Shown here: in pieces, positions 49,626-60,777 of the stretch | Layout: every line of letters starts with the position of its first letter | Numbering within the stretch: the stretch's first letter is position 1 | NCBI GenBank assembly: GCA_036971715.1 | Contig: JAVHJL010000003.1 | Span: forward strand, 2,542,001-2,606,000 | From: Arthrobotrys musiformis | Lineage: Eukaryota > Ascomycota > Orbiliomycetes > Orbiliales > Orbiliaceae | Reading direction: 5' to 3' | DNA length: 64,000 bases | Position numbers and translations under genes: made by a program | Notes under the pieces: generated by a model | Databases searched by the model: none | Seen by the model: the letters and a program-made list of their open reading frames with translations, nothing else | What the model was told of the DNA's origin: nothing

Positions 49626-50473
49626 TTTCTCCCGTAGAATTCCTCTCGCCCCTTTCACCCCCTTCCTCTGTGTATAAAAACACGGGTTTGCTGTGACAAA
49701 GGTCGGTTTGACAAATTGGATATCAGCACCGGTAGGCTTCCTTCGTTATTCAGATAACTGATCTGTCTGCCACCTAATCTAGTAGTTCCTCGAACTCGCG
49801 TGATTCAAAGAAAGCTTGTCTGCGAGATTAACCCTCTATTTTCCCAAGATATGGAAGGGAGACGCCAGGTGAGGGCGACGAGAGTCCTGAACCCACACTT
49901 CTTCGATCGTGTGGCAGCCGTAAAACAAGTCGAAATTTGAACCTATCATCCAATGCGTATCGAGCTAGGGCTTTTGCTACCCAAGTCGGGTAGATTCGTA
50001 TCCCGTGTCTGTGTATACGTTCGTGGGTTGTTCCCTGCTATGTGATGGATGTTGTTTGAAGGCCGAAAGGTGAGGAAGATGAAGCCTGATCGCGAGAATT
50101 GCCAGGCCTGCAGGAAGCTAATAATTCAACACAGCGCCAAGAGAATGTTGCGCAAGGGGGTCAACGTCAAAGAAGGGTAGTTCTCGGGACCTTCCTGTGT
50201 TGAAAGGCAGGGCTTGGAAGAAGCCTCGACAGGAATCCAAAATCAAACATAAAAAATTTAACTCAAAAACTTCACAGACCACCGCTCACACCACAGCACA
50301 ATTGCAAACTACCTAGGTACTTTAAGTAAGTAGGTAGTATATGTATCAAGCCGTTGTCTCCGATAGCTACTGGCTCCCCTCATAAGTTCTGACGCGGCTC
50401 AGAGCAGCCCCATTCAACGAACACTCCGCTCCACGCAGCAGAAGTTAGAGGGTCAATACGATTCATTGACAAC
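49626..50473. other. Divergent promoter region of NMA111 and DPH5
   Basis: No gene is supported. It includes a CCTAGGTACTTTAAGTAAGT-type motif near 50,312, one of many such motifs in intergenic DNA of this window. Confidence 0.4.
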
Positions 50474-51466
50474 ATGCTTTATTGCATTGGTCTCGGACTT
50501 AGCGATGAGAAGGACATCACATTAAAGGGCCTTGAGATCGTGAGGCGAGCGGAGAAGGTTTATTTGGAAGCATATACGAGCATCCTTATGGTATCTCGAG
50601 AAAAATTAGTATGAGCGCCAGACCTGCAGAATGACATGTATATTGATTCCCAACTCTACCTATTTCACATCTTCTAACAAAGCGCTCTAGGAAGAATTTT
50701 ACGGCCGCGAAGTGATCATTGCGGATAGAGAACTTGTGGAGTCTGATAGTGATGTGATCTTGAAAGATGCGATCTCAGCCGACGTCGCTTTTCTGGTCGT
50801 TGGAGATCCATTCGGCGCTACCACACATCTAGATTTACTGCTTCGCGCAAGAAGTCTTCACATCCCTATCAAAACTATCCACAACGCTTCTATCATGAAT
50901 GCTGTCGGTGCGTGCGGTCTCCAATTGTACAACTTCGGCCAAACCGTGTCGATGGTATTTTTTACAGATACCTGGAAACCATCATCCTTTTACGACAAGA
51001 TAAAGGAAAATGCGAAGATAGGGCTTCACACTCTCGTTTTGCTAGACATCAAAGTTAAAGAGCAGAGCGAAGAGAATCTCGCAAGAGGGAGGAAGATTTA
51101 TGAGCCGCCGCGTTATATGACGGTTGCCCAATGCGCGAGTCAAATGTTGACCATCGAAGAGGTCCGTCAGGAGGGAGGTCTGCTAGCCCCCCCTTGAAAC
51201 CGACATTTACCGTTCCCAATGCTAATACCAATCTTACGGGGATAGTATATAGCAAAGATTCGTTAGCTATCGGTGTAGCCAGGTTAGGATCTGATGAGCA
51301 GACCTTTACTGTCGGTACACTAGAGGAGCTCGCAATGGCAGATCTTGGACCGCCACTGCACTCACTTGTTCTCGTCGGCAATGTTCACGATATGGAAGTG
51401 GATTTCATTAGGGAATTTGCGATTGACAGGACCAAATTCGATGCGGCCTTCCCAAGGAACTCATGA
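50474..51466 (+). CDS. DPH5: Diphthine methyl ester synthase
   Basis: Exons 50,474-50,608, 50,691-51,177 and 51,246-51,466 give 280 residues, close to the family length. The start is MLYCIGLGLSDEKDITLKGL. Motifs of this SAM-dependent tetrapyrrole-methylase-like fold follow: YLEAYTSIL, VVGDPFGATTHLDLLLRA, HNASIMNAVGACGLQLYNFG and PPRYMTVAQCASQML. The enzyme methylates the modified histidine of elongation factor 2 during diphthamide synthesis in the cytosol. The second intron restores EEVRQEGVYSKDSLAIGVAR across the junction. It converges with the b561-like gene, with only 115 bp between the stop codons. Confidence 0.95.
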
Positions 51467-51581
51467 TGCAACATCAAAGTCCGCCTAGACACAAGCGCAC
51501 TGCAAAACAAACACGTGTAGGATGGAAGCTTTTGGGTGGGCAACTGGCTAAAATCCCCTAAGAAAGGAACCCATAAAGCAT

Positions 51582-52746
51582 CTACCCTGGGATGGCCATC
51601 GGGAAGGAAGAAATAAAACCTTTGCTTTGATGTTTTATTGTCGCTTGAACCCGAGTTTTTCTTTTTTGATGCGTGGGAAGACACCTAACATTCCACGCCA
51701 CGTATATACTTATATAAGCAATTGCAGTGGCTTCTGAGGGCTGGGTATGCGTACCTAATACGACCAAACTCGACCCAATGGCGACTTTCCAAGTCTTAAA
51801 ATCCAAGGGCCCTAGCGCAAAAGTTGTCCTCGAGGCCGCCAACAACGTCGCAACAAGGAGAAGTTGTATAGTGTACCCAGCGATACGATGGTACTTGTAT
51901 ATAGCCTTTGCGTTCTCTACGGATCCGAAGACATGGGGTGCATAAAACTGGGCGAAACCGACGATAGTTTGTGCTAAAACGAGGATATAGACCACAAGCC
52001 CAAGGATTGCATGGGTGCTATCGAAGTGGGCATGCTTTATCCGTATCTTATTAAGCACTATTGTAACTCCTGCACCGACGAGCAGCAGTAGGGATAACCC
52101 AGTTAGGATCGAATGGGTGATGGCACCGTTGACTTTTTGGCTAGATGTATGGGTAGGCTGCAGGAGCAGAATAGCTTCAAAAACAAGTAGAACCCCTAGC
52201 TAAATCACACATAGCGTGGAATTTGAGTTAGCTATACGATGGACGGAGTGGTCGGCGGCCTTCAACCGTGTTAATTTGCGTACCGAATTAAATAGCTACG
52301 GAATATGGTCAGCGTATGGCATTTTAAGCTTCGCAGGCCCTAACTGGAGTTCGAACTCAGATACACACCGGGTGGAAAGTGAACAGCCCCAAAGGAAGAG
52401 AAAAGATAGAACACCAGACGGTCAAGGTCAGGATCAGAAGGCCGATTTGCGCCAAGAACCCGGTACCTACCATGACGCTAGGTTAGATTATATTCTTGGA
52501 CTCTTGGTTATCAGGTAGATCAGGGTCCAAGGGTCGAGATATAAATTATCGCGTTTGGGGCAGCCAATTATCTCGTAAACCAGGCAGCCAAGCACGAGAT
52601 ACCATACCTAGGAAAAGATTTTTCCAGAATGGGGCGTCATCAAGTTGGCGAACAGCACCGGCTCTCCCAAGTAAGGGCTCCGTCTCTGATGGTAGATTCG
52701 GCACCACTTGGCCATGATCTGAGCTCGCTGCTGGAGTGTTTGACAT
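51582..52746 (-). CDS. Cytochrome b561-like membrane protein with a 12-nt microexon
   Basis: Exons 52,746-52,608, 52,466-52,369, 52,295-52,284 (12 nt) and 52,199-51,582 give 288 residues. After a soluble N-terminus (SETEPLLGRAG) come hydrophobic helices with the b561 pattern: FTFHPLFNSLGVLLVFEAIL, QPTHTSSQKVNGAITHSILT, HAHFDSTHAILGLVVYILVL and KYHRIAGYTIQLLL. The conserved His residues are likely haem ligands. The microexon adds LFNS and completes the HPLFNS motif. b561 proteins pass electrons across membranes, often from ascorbate or to ferric iron; the substrate here is unknown. The last exon is read through to TAG; the tail (QKRKTRVQATIKHQ) is not conserved as far as I can judge. Confidence 0.8.
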
Positions 52747-53873
52747 CTCGTAGCACCGTTTGGGATGATCGATGAGAACTCAGTATACGTAACTATCTCA
52801 AGATCTCGGTATTCGTCCAGAAAACCACAACTTTTGTTAGGATGTCTATATAAGATGAGGGGTAAGTATCCAGTAGGCGCCCAGGCCAGAAATAACAGCC
52901 TGATTAAATACTTACCTATTTGCTTGCTTTAAGGGGCTATTACTATCGATTCGGAGAACTAGACTAGGGTGAAAAGTTGCATTCAATTGGCGAGGCAAAT
53001 GGTAGAAGAGGCAGGCTGACTTATAGCCCTGAATCAGGCCCACGGAGCCAGGTAACTACCTAGGTACTTGAGTACTATACGCAAGTGCTTGATAAGGCAG
53101 CTTAGTAAGTACCTAGTTTACATTAGGTACTTGCCTCGTTGTATAGGGATATATATTATCTCGTAAACCAGATGCTACCGTGTCTGGATACAAGTACTTA
53201 TCACTTGGCAATTAGATTGGTTCGATCCGAGTTGAGTGATTCGATTGGATTCGAATTACGATTACCTTGTGAAACCCATTCTAGCATAGTTATCGTATTT
53301 CGCTACTGTAAACTAATACGCATGCGTGCACGATATGCATATGATATCATTTACGGGTTGGACTCCGTCATCCTATTTAAAATTCTGCGATACGGACTAC
53401 TTCTGCAGCTGGTGTTTAAGTACAAACTCGAGGGGAAACAGCTAGCATTTGGGTGTTTACTTAGGCATGTGGTATGTAATCTTTTAATACCTATGATATC
53501 TTTAGAGGGTCAATATCGATATATATATAAGTATTTATATATATCACCGCAAGACCAGGTAAATATAAACTAGGGGAGCCTCGGTTTATATATATGATTA
53601 ACATGATTGGCTTGTAGCATGGTTTCGATAGCGGCCAATAGGATTCATTGTACTACCCACTGTACCACTTATCAATATCTCATATGCTTAGTCAGCACAT
53701 AAGTTCTCCATACTTCCTCGAGTGCTTAGAAGGTACCTAAGTGCTTGGATGAGATGCGGGGCAAGATGTAGGTCCTCCGGTCTAGCTCTATTTCTACCTC
53801 CCAGTCTTTTTTAAGCTAAGTTAATAACAAGTCACTTGGTCAAGAAGTTCCATCGTAGGTAGTGGGCATCCCA
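52747..53873. other. Intergenic region
   Basis: A 144-codon plus-strand frame (53,139-53,573) has no recognisable domain, and its codon use does not look coding. TAGGTACTTGAGTACTA-type motifs are frequent near 53,050-53,130. A short repeat (TTATCTCGTAAACCAG) occurs near 52,569 in the neighbouring gene and again near 53,157. Confidence 0.4.
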
Positions 53874-54707
53874 TCAAGTTTCCCCAAGTTTTTCCGCCTC
53901 GGCATCAGACAGATCTGGGGGTATTCGAAGGTCCCGCTTTGCAGCTCTTGTCCAGTACATAAACGTACGGTCACTAATCCTCCTAGGATGACCAGTTCGC
54001 GATGTATGTAGATGCCTAAGAGCGCGATAAAATTCCCGGGCTTCAGTTTCCATCCCGCAACATCTAAGGCATCGTATTATCCTAGTGATCCTTAGGTCAT
54101 TGTGGCTGTTCATCCAGTTTCTTGCCGCCCTAGGAAATGCCTCCGGGTTAGGGACGATGTGGACGAGCCTTTGACCGGCGACCGCACCGTCGATATCTGC
54201 GTCCAAGCCAATGAGCTGATAGTCGAATCCGAAGAACTGCAGCATTCGAGCAAGGGCCCTGCGCATGGATGCCTGTAATTCAGGCCTGTTTCTGAAAGCT
54301 TCCATCGTCTGTTCGTCTAACGTCGCCGCAGGATGTAACATAAAATTGGACCTTTCGGGGATAGGAAACAGTATTTGGATAAAGTCATGAGTGTATTCGA
54401 GTTTGGTGTCCGACCACTCAAGAATCTCTTCCAAGGTCCGCCCTTGGATGTTATCGCCTTCGTAAAACCTTAGAACTGGCGATATGCCTGCTACATCCCT
54501 TTTTGTTTGCGGATTCGCTTGGGTTGAGATTCCACTCATATCTTCTATAGCCTGGTCTGCATCCCCCCTAATGTTACCTTGTCCACCCTGCCCACCCTTT
54601 CCGGTGTCTCTAACATCGAAGTTCCGAGGGCTCGCCGTTTCATCACTGTTGCTTTGTTCGTTTTCGCGAGCTTTAGGAGGTTCGAGGTTCGGTTCGGCGA
54701 GGTCCAT
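53874..54707 (-). CDS. Opioid growth factor receptor (OGFr) conserved-domain protein
   Basis: A single exon of 277 residues starting MDLAEPNLEPPKAREN. Residues about 79-250 match the OGFr conserved domain: LRFYEGDNIQGRTLEEILEW, KLEYTHDFIQILFPIPERS, then ITRIIRCLRCCGMETEAREF and a basic C-terminal helix. In fungi this domain stands alone and its role is unknown; no opioid signalling is implied. The first ~75 residues are Gly/Asn/Gln-rich and disordered. There is no signal peptide or membrane segment. Confidence 0.85.
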   Translation of the reverse strand: MDLAEPNLEPPKARENEQSNSDETASPRNFDVRDTGKGGQGGQGNIRGDADQAIEDMSGISTQANPQTKRDVAGISPVLRFYEGDNIQGRTLEEILEWSDTKLEYTHDFIQILFPIPERSNFMLHPAATLDEQTMEAFRNRPELQASMRRALARMLQFFGFDYQLIGLDADIDGAVAGQRLVHIVPNPEAFPRAARNWMNSHNDLRITRIIRCLRCCGMETEAREFYRALRHLHTSRTGHPRRISDRTFMYWTRAAKRDLRIPPDLSDAEAEKLGET

Positions 54708-55732
54708 GATACCAGTTGAAGCTTACGCAGCGTTGGTGTTGGTGTTGGTGTTGTGTTGCCTTGTATTCGTGTTGAAGGGAGAGAGGGGTACCGGGTGGAG
54801 CTGGACGGGAGCGAGCTATGGGGTAAGTTGGTAGGTAATAGGTACTTAGGTACTTAGGTGAGGACGATCGTGAGTAAGCAGAGAAAGAGGTGCGGAACGT
54901 AACCAAAGTGCGGACTTGTAGACTCGAATCCAGGCTGACTTATCGAAGGGGCATGTACATACATACCTAAGTATACATGCATAAGGAGGTATGTAAGTGT
55001 GTACTTCTTGGATGCAGATGTAGATGTTGGGTTGGGGAGCTTTCATTGGTTACAGAACTCCTAACAGCGCGAGAAGAACGAACCTATTTGAAGTTAGGTA
55101 CTTACCTGGTACCTCTTAGGTAAGTAGGTTCTTCATATTCAATGATCAATCCCGTGGACGGGTTTAAGCCAAGATGCAACAGAGTACCGCGGTAGACTTA
55201 CTTTCGCACTTACTCAAGTAAGGAAGTACCTACTTACTTAAGTACGCGTACATACTTAAACTAAGTCTGGGTTAGTTTGGATAGTTATAGTACTCTATAT
55301 TGGTCTGGTAAAGTGTACATGGATGTACATGTGCTTGCTGACTAAGTACCTACTCAAGTCATATATAATAGTACTCTCAAGGCAATACCCTTCCTTAGCA
55401 AGCAAGCTGCCTTGCAAGTTAAGCGCAAGTACCCTGGAAGTTGGCTAATATTGACCGATCCCCCCCTTTTAAATTTACCTTCACAATCCCGTCCACATGC
55501 TGGCTGTTGTGTGTGCCTCAACTCAACACTTTAAAATGTTGTGGTATCCTGTCTGTCTTCCCACGTCTCTTCGCGCCATTCTACTTTCATCTCACTCTCG
55601 CACCTCATTCATGAAAGGCCGATTTCTGTTGTCCGAAATTACGAATCCCGCACCTTCTCACCTACCCACCGATAAAAGGCGACGCTCTCCAGTGCGAAGC
55701 AAGGGCGGAATAGGCGAGCGAATGACGACGAT
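54708..55732. other. Intergenic region dense in TAGGTACTTA-type motifs
   Basis: No gene is supported. Between 54,838 and 55,345 there are many near-palindromic motifs of the form TAGGTACTTAGGTACTTAGG, TTACCTGGTACCTCTTAGG, and ACTTACTTAAGTACG. The region is the divergent promoter space between the OGFr-domain and TBC genes. Confidence 0.5.
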
Positions 55733-57967
55733 ATGAGCCTGGAAAACGGAGTTGGCGCAGCGATTCTTACGAGCGGCCCACCGATACAACCACAATCTGC
55801 ATCCGAGTTACTACCGTCTGCGATAAACGATGGCTCGACAAATTCGGAAAGCCGGGGGAATTCAAAACTCCCAATACATGTGATATCAGACCCAACCGAT
55901 GGGGCGTTAACTCGTGGTGGGAAGAATGGCAGGAATGGTCCTCCCCCATCAAATGCGGCCGATCAGGCCGAAGATATCGTGCAGGATCTCGCAACGTTGC
56001 ATGTAACAAATCTACCGGGCTCCAACTCCGGCTTACTACATGCGAATATATCGAAAATTTCCTTACAAGGGGGGGGAAAAAGCATCATCAGGGAGTTAAC
56101 TGTCGAAGAAGAGTTGATGTCCCTTAAAGTCCGCTCGTTATACAACTCAGGGATATCCCCACCAGAGGCCCAGAGTTCTTTTGGCTCCATACCGTCTGGG
56201 AGCATTCGTGCTGGGCTGGAACAAAACCGTCTCTCCACTGTATCCAACCGGTCGGTTGGCCTTCAAGCGGACCAAATCAGTGTCATAGGCTCTATTGCGA
56301 ATAGCTCTAGGAGTTTGAATGGAGTCGATGGCAGGGCTGATTTTGAACTTGCCGGCGGTGTTGAAGATTGGGAAGATATCGATGCCGATGATATAGATCG
56401 GTGAGTGATTGTCTGGTATATTCCCCATCTTTTCAACTTTGGCTCGGGAGACTAAGTTCCTCGACAGGTATGGGTTTATCATGCCCAAACCAAGGGCGCC
56501 AGCGGTTCAGAATACGAAGTTCAATTCTACGAATAAGTCGAATCGTAAAAGACCAACACCCGGACCTAGTATTAAAAACGGGCTGCCTAGGCGGCATACC
56601 AGGCCCGTCTTTTCCCGTGGACGCCACTTTAACGTTCTTATCTCTACATTCCACAGTAAAGGTGCCCCTGAAATGCTTACGAGCCCCATAGCTGGATCTA
56701 GCGAGAGGATGAAAGTGAAGGAGGTCGAACGGGTTGCAAAATGGCACAGTATGGCTTTGAAGCTGAATGCCCTCTCTGCCGGAACTATGGCGGAGGGATG
56801 TACAAATTTTGACTTTCCTACTTCGAATCCGAAGGTATATATACCCCAGTGCCTTTTCGCCGGCGCTGCTTCCCCCTGGAGATAATTTGCTGACGCAGAT
56901 ATTGATGCAGCTCGTCGACAGAACTTGGAAAGGGATACCGGATTGCTGGAGATCCGCCGCTTGGTTCTCTTTTCTCGAAACCAGCGCAAAGAAACAAGAA
57001 GACTACAAATCAAATGATGATTTGATTGGATGCTACCATGTCTGTAAGCTGGTGGAAAGTGAAAGGACTAGACCTGCCAGATGCTAATCACCTACATTAC
57101 AGAGCCTATCAAGCCAAAATTCACCCGATGATGTCCAGATCGACTTAGACGTGCCAAGGACGATCAGTTCGCACATTATGTTTCGCCGAAGGTACAGGGG
57201 AGGGTAAGTTCTACTAGCCGACTGATAGTAAAGTTATTTCCTCGTATTAAGGTCCTCTTAGGCAAAGGTTACTTTTCAGAGTCCTCCACGCAATATCCCT
57301 GTACTTCCCCGATATAGGATACGTACAAGGCATGGCCTCCCTCGCGGCGACGTTTCTTTGCTATTATGATGAGGATGCAGCTTTCGTTATGCTCGTACGG
57401 CTCTTTGAATTGAGGGGGCTGCACACTCTTTACAGCAACGGATTTGGAGGGTTGATGGATGCATTGAATGATTTTGATACGGAATGGCTGCAGCCTAGCC
57501 ATCCATTAGTCAGCAAGAAACTGGTGAGTGTAGCTTGAAACAACATGCCTTGGTGTTTTCATCTTCGCTTTGCTTATTGTGAAAAACAGGAAACCCTCGG
57601 GATATCTGTTCTATCGTTTGGGACTCGATGGTACCTCACGTTGTTCAACTATTCGATTCCTTTCGCGGCACAGTTGCGAATCTGGGATGTGTTTTTGCTA
57701 CTTGGGGACAGCGAGCTGGGTGGCACGCTGGATGTGCTCCACGCAACATCTGCGGCCCTGATAGACGGGATGAAGGAGGTCGTTCTTGAGTCAGATTTCG
57801 AGGGCGCCATGAAGAGCCTGACCAATTGGATAGCGATAAAGGACGAGGATGTGTTGATGAAAAGTGTGAAGGTAGAGTGGAAGAGGCGGAAGAGGCGGAG
57901 ACTATTCCCGATGACAATGTTGTCCGCTGGGAGTCGGCCGGCGACTGCCGTGACTCGGAATGAGTGA
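55733..57967 (+). CDS. TBC-domain Rab GTPase-activating protein
   Basis: Six exons, 55,733-56,400, 56,468-56,834, 56,911-57,039, 57,103-57,203, 57,262-57,523 and 57,590-57,967, encode 634 residues. The first ~330 are disordered with an acidic patch (VEDWEDIDADDIDR). The TBC domain follows: RTWKGIPDCWRSAAWFSFLE, the arginine-finger motif I401-x2-D404-x2-R407 (IDLDVPR), and the glutamine-finger motif Y442-V-Q444 (GYVQGMAS). Next come SFGTRWYLTLFNYSIPFAAQ and WDVFLLLG. Both catalytic fingers are present, so it should speed GTP hydrolysis on a Rab in membrane traffic. Homologous N-termini often start further upstream; the frame is open from 55,676, so a 5' exon is possible. The donor after CYH (GTCTGT) is weak but needed for frame. 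Confidence 0.88.
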
Positions 57968-60777
57968 GTTGGGGTTTGGGTCGAAAACCTGGATTTAACA
58001 GCTACATTTGCGCTTTCGTCAATGTTTACTTTTGCTCGCCTTTGACTTCATACGTATACTTGGTATAGTACCTTTTACAGTTTGTTTCTGCTATTGCTGT
58101 TGTGATTTCTTCTTCGAACGCCCTCCGTCTTTTCTTCCTCTTCCCCTTCCCCTTCCCCTTCCTCTTCCTTCAGGTGCATGCTATACCGTGACTTTATTTG
58201 GTTGGGTTTATTTTGTTTGTTTTACATGTATATCTAGGTGCTTACTTGACTACCTAAGTACATACATACCTGTATATATGCATACTTGAGTACTTTCTTA
58301 CTTGGTTAGGTATAGGTATCTAATATCTTGCTAAGGATTTTAATAGATTTTAATTGATAGCCTACTTGTAACATTCTTCGGCTTTCTATATCCTTGCATT
58401 TACATACATATGTACCTAGGTATGTACTTGCTTACTGTACATCCATCATACTTTGGTGTGTGAGCACTCGGGTATGCAATGTACACCCATATATGATACA
58501 TGTGCCCCTGCCGGGATTGCGACGCTAGCACTGCAAGTCAAGAAATGGCGTGGTGGGGCCGGTGGGCAGGCCACCCAGCCAAAGCCCCAAATCGGCTGTC
58601 AAACATCGCCAAATCTTGCTGCGAATCTGGTGAATCTTGTGAATCTTGCCGTGTGGACCCGCAGCAGAAGAAAGGGAGTCCCAAAACGGACAGGCCCGCC
58701 TTCCTGTTTGAAATTTCAGCAGCCGGGATGTTGATTGAAAGGGAAATTTGTTCCCCTCCTTGCATCGTCCTTGCCTCGATTTGTCGGGGTCTCCCTTTCG
58801 CCCCTTGATGTCTTCTTGGAGTATTTTCTCACAGACAGCATAAGTTGTACATGTCCATATATAAATACGGAGTAAGTACATACAGTATCAACCGAGTCCG
58901 ATTGATGGAATTGGATTGGATTGGACCGGACTGGGCTGGATTGGATTGATCTAGAATTATATCTGCGTACTACATATAGCACCGATGTACTTCGTACATA
59001 TAAGTACTCGTCGCCATCGCCATCGCCATCGCCATCAGCGCTATTGATGGCTGCGCATGCGCCAATTGAACTTGACCTTATATTCCATCGCATAGCATCG
59101 CACTACCACGTTAGAGTGCATTGGATCTCTGTACTTGCACGCAGCAAGTATGTACATGTAGGTACCGTAGTACCTAGGTACTTACCTTCACACTTACCTG
59201 CCTACCTCTACATCCTAAATGCTCAAGTACCCAGGCACTAACTTACTTGAGATACTTGCATATATGCTTCTTATCCATATCCATATCCAATCCAATCCAA
59301 TCCAATCCATATCGCCGCCCATCGCCATCACCGCATTACCCATGCACTAGCGACCAGCCAACAAGCCAGCCGCCCGTAGCACCCTTCCTGCAGACAGGCC
59401 TCTTCCTTTTTTTTTTTTTTTTTTTTTTTTTTTCCCTTCCCTTTTCCCTTTCCCATCCTCATCAGCGGAATAAATAAAAATAAAATAAAATAAAATAAAA
59501 AAACAAACCGAAGTTTTCGGCCAGTCTTCTTTTTCCTTTACCGATCTTGGCGGTAGGAGGGAAAGGAAACCAAGCAGGGAATACTGATAGGTAGTGGTAG
59601 TGAGCATCCTCGTACCCGGTTCAGTCTACCTACATTTTATCTACTTACATCTTACCTACTTACTTACTTACTTACTTACAATACTTCTCTCTTCCCTTCC
59701 CTTCCTTCCCTTCCTTCTTCCTTGCCTTCCTTCCTTCCTTCCTTCCTTCCTTCCTTCCTTGTTCTTCCTTGTTCTTCCTCCCGTTATACTTCCTTCACCT
59801 CTTCCACTTCTTCCACCTCCCCCTTCCTCTTCCTCTCTCTCTCTCTCTCTCTCCCTCTCCCTCTCTCTCCCTCCTTCATCATCATCACCGTCATCGTCAT
59901 CTCACCGATTTCATAGTCGCACTCTTTCTTTTCCTCGGCCACCATCTCCCTCCTCACTGCCTATCTCGTTCCTCCGCCCGGCTTTCGTCTCTCTTTCTCT
60001 TGCTCCCCCAAACTCCACACCAGCCTCGACGGTCTAGACTTTTTTTGTTTGTGTGGTCCTCACCCTCGTCTCGACACCCGCCGCCATCGCCGCCTCAATT
60101 TTCACTGGACATCCCACCACAACAAACTCGTGGCTGTGTTGGTGCAGAGTTCGGCAGCAAGCATAATTACCTTAGTAATTAGGTACCGATAAATCAAGCA
60201 TGTAAGTACATACCGATAGGTACCTGCACAAGCATACATGTTCCAGTGCCCATGGCTCATCCAGCCATGCTTCCCCCGACATCCTCCCAACGCCGATATC
60301 CCTCCACGCCTCGTTTATTCTTTCCAATTGGTTTTTTTCCTTTATTTTAATTATTGAACAAAAAAAACATTTTGAAGAGATCATTCAACAACAATATATG
60401 CTCCCTTGATAAAGTCTCACTGCCTAATGCCGAACATATCCCTAGATTACCGTACTGGAATTCGTTACAACCTAGGTTACAGCGGCAGACACCCGTCTTC
60501 TGGCGACAAGTGGGACAATGTCTTTGTCGCGTCTCTCAGTGGCTTTAACCTTCGACTAAAGATCCGCAAACACAGTCCTGCCCCATCAGCAAGATACTTA
60601 TTGGCGGAGATTGTCGTTGATAGGAGTGGTAGCCCCTCGATCTTACCACCGAAATTTAACGCGGTGGGATACTACACGGAGTACGTCAACTATCCTTGAA
60701 ACCTAAGCCTCTTGTTTATAATAAACACAACGGCCGCCAAATTGCACCTTCCACTACATTCGGTCGACTTCGTTGCG
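57968..60777. other. Long intergenic/leader region rich in simple repeats
   Basis: No gene is supported over 2.8 kb. The content is microsatellites: CCTTCC units (about 58,141-58,165), CATCGC (59,010-59,036), CCAAT (59,287-59,307), a T run (59,407-59,433), TAAAA (59,466-59,500), TTAC (59,655-59,679), TTCC (59,720-59,760), CT (59,833-59,873). The pyrimidine-rich block 59,680-60,060 probably belongs to the promoter or leader of the gene at 60,778. Leu/Ser/Pro-rich frames there are artefacts of CT repeats. Confidence 0.5.

Noticed and set aside
53139..53573. 144-codon plus-strand frame as a gene
   Set aside because: No recognisable motif, unbalanced hydrophobic/Tyr-rich composition, and it lies among intergenic repeat motifs.
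59594..60182. Leu/Ser/Pro-rich frames (137-147 codons) as secreted proteins
   Set aside because: They are translations of CT and TTCC simple repeats in several frames at once.
60406..60699. 97-codon plus-strand frame just upstream of the gene at 60,778
   Set aside because: No motif, and no in-frame splice to the downstream gene was found. It may be part of the leader; left uncalled.
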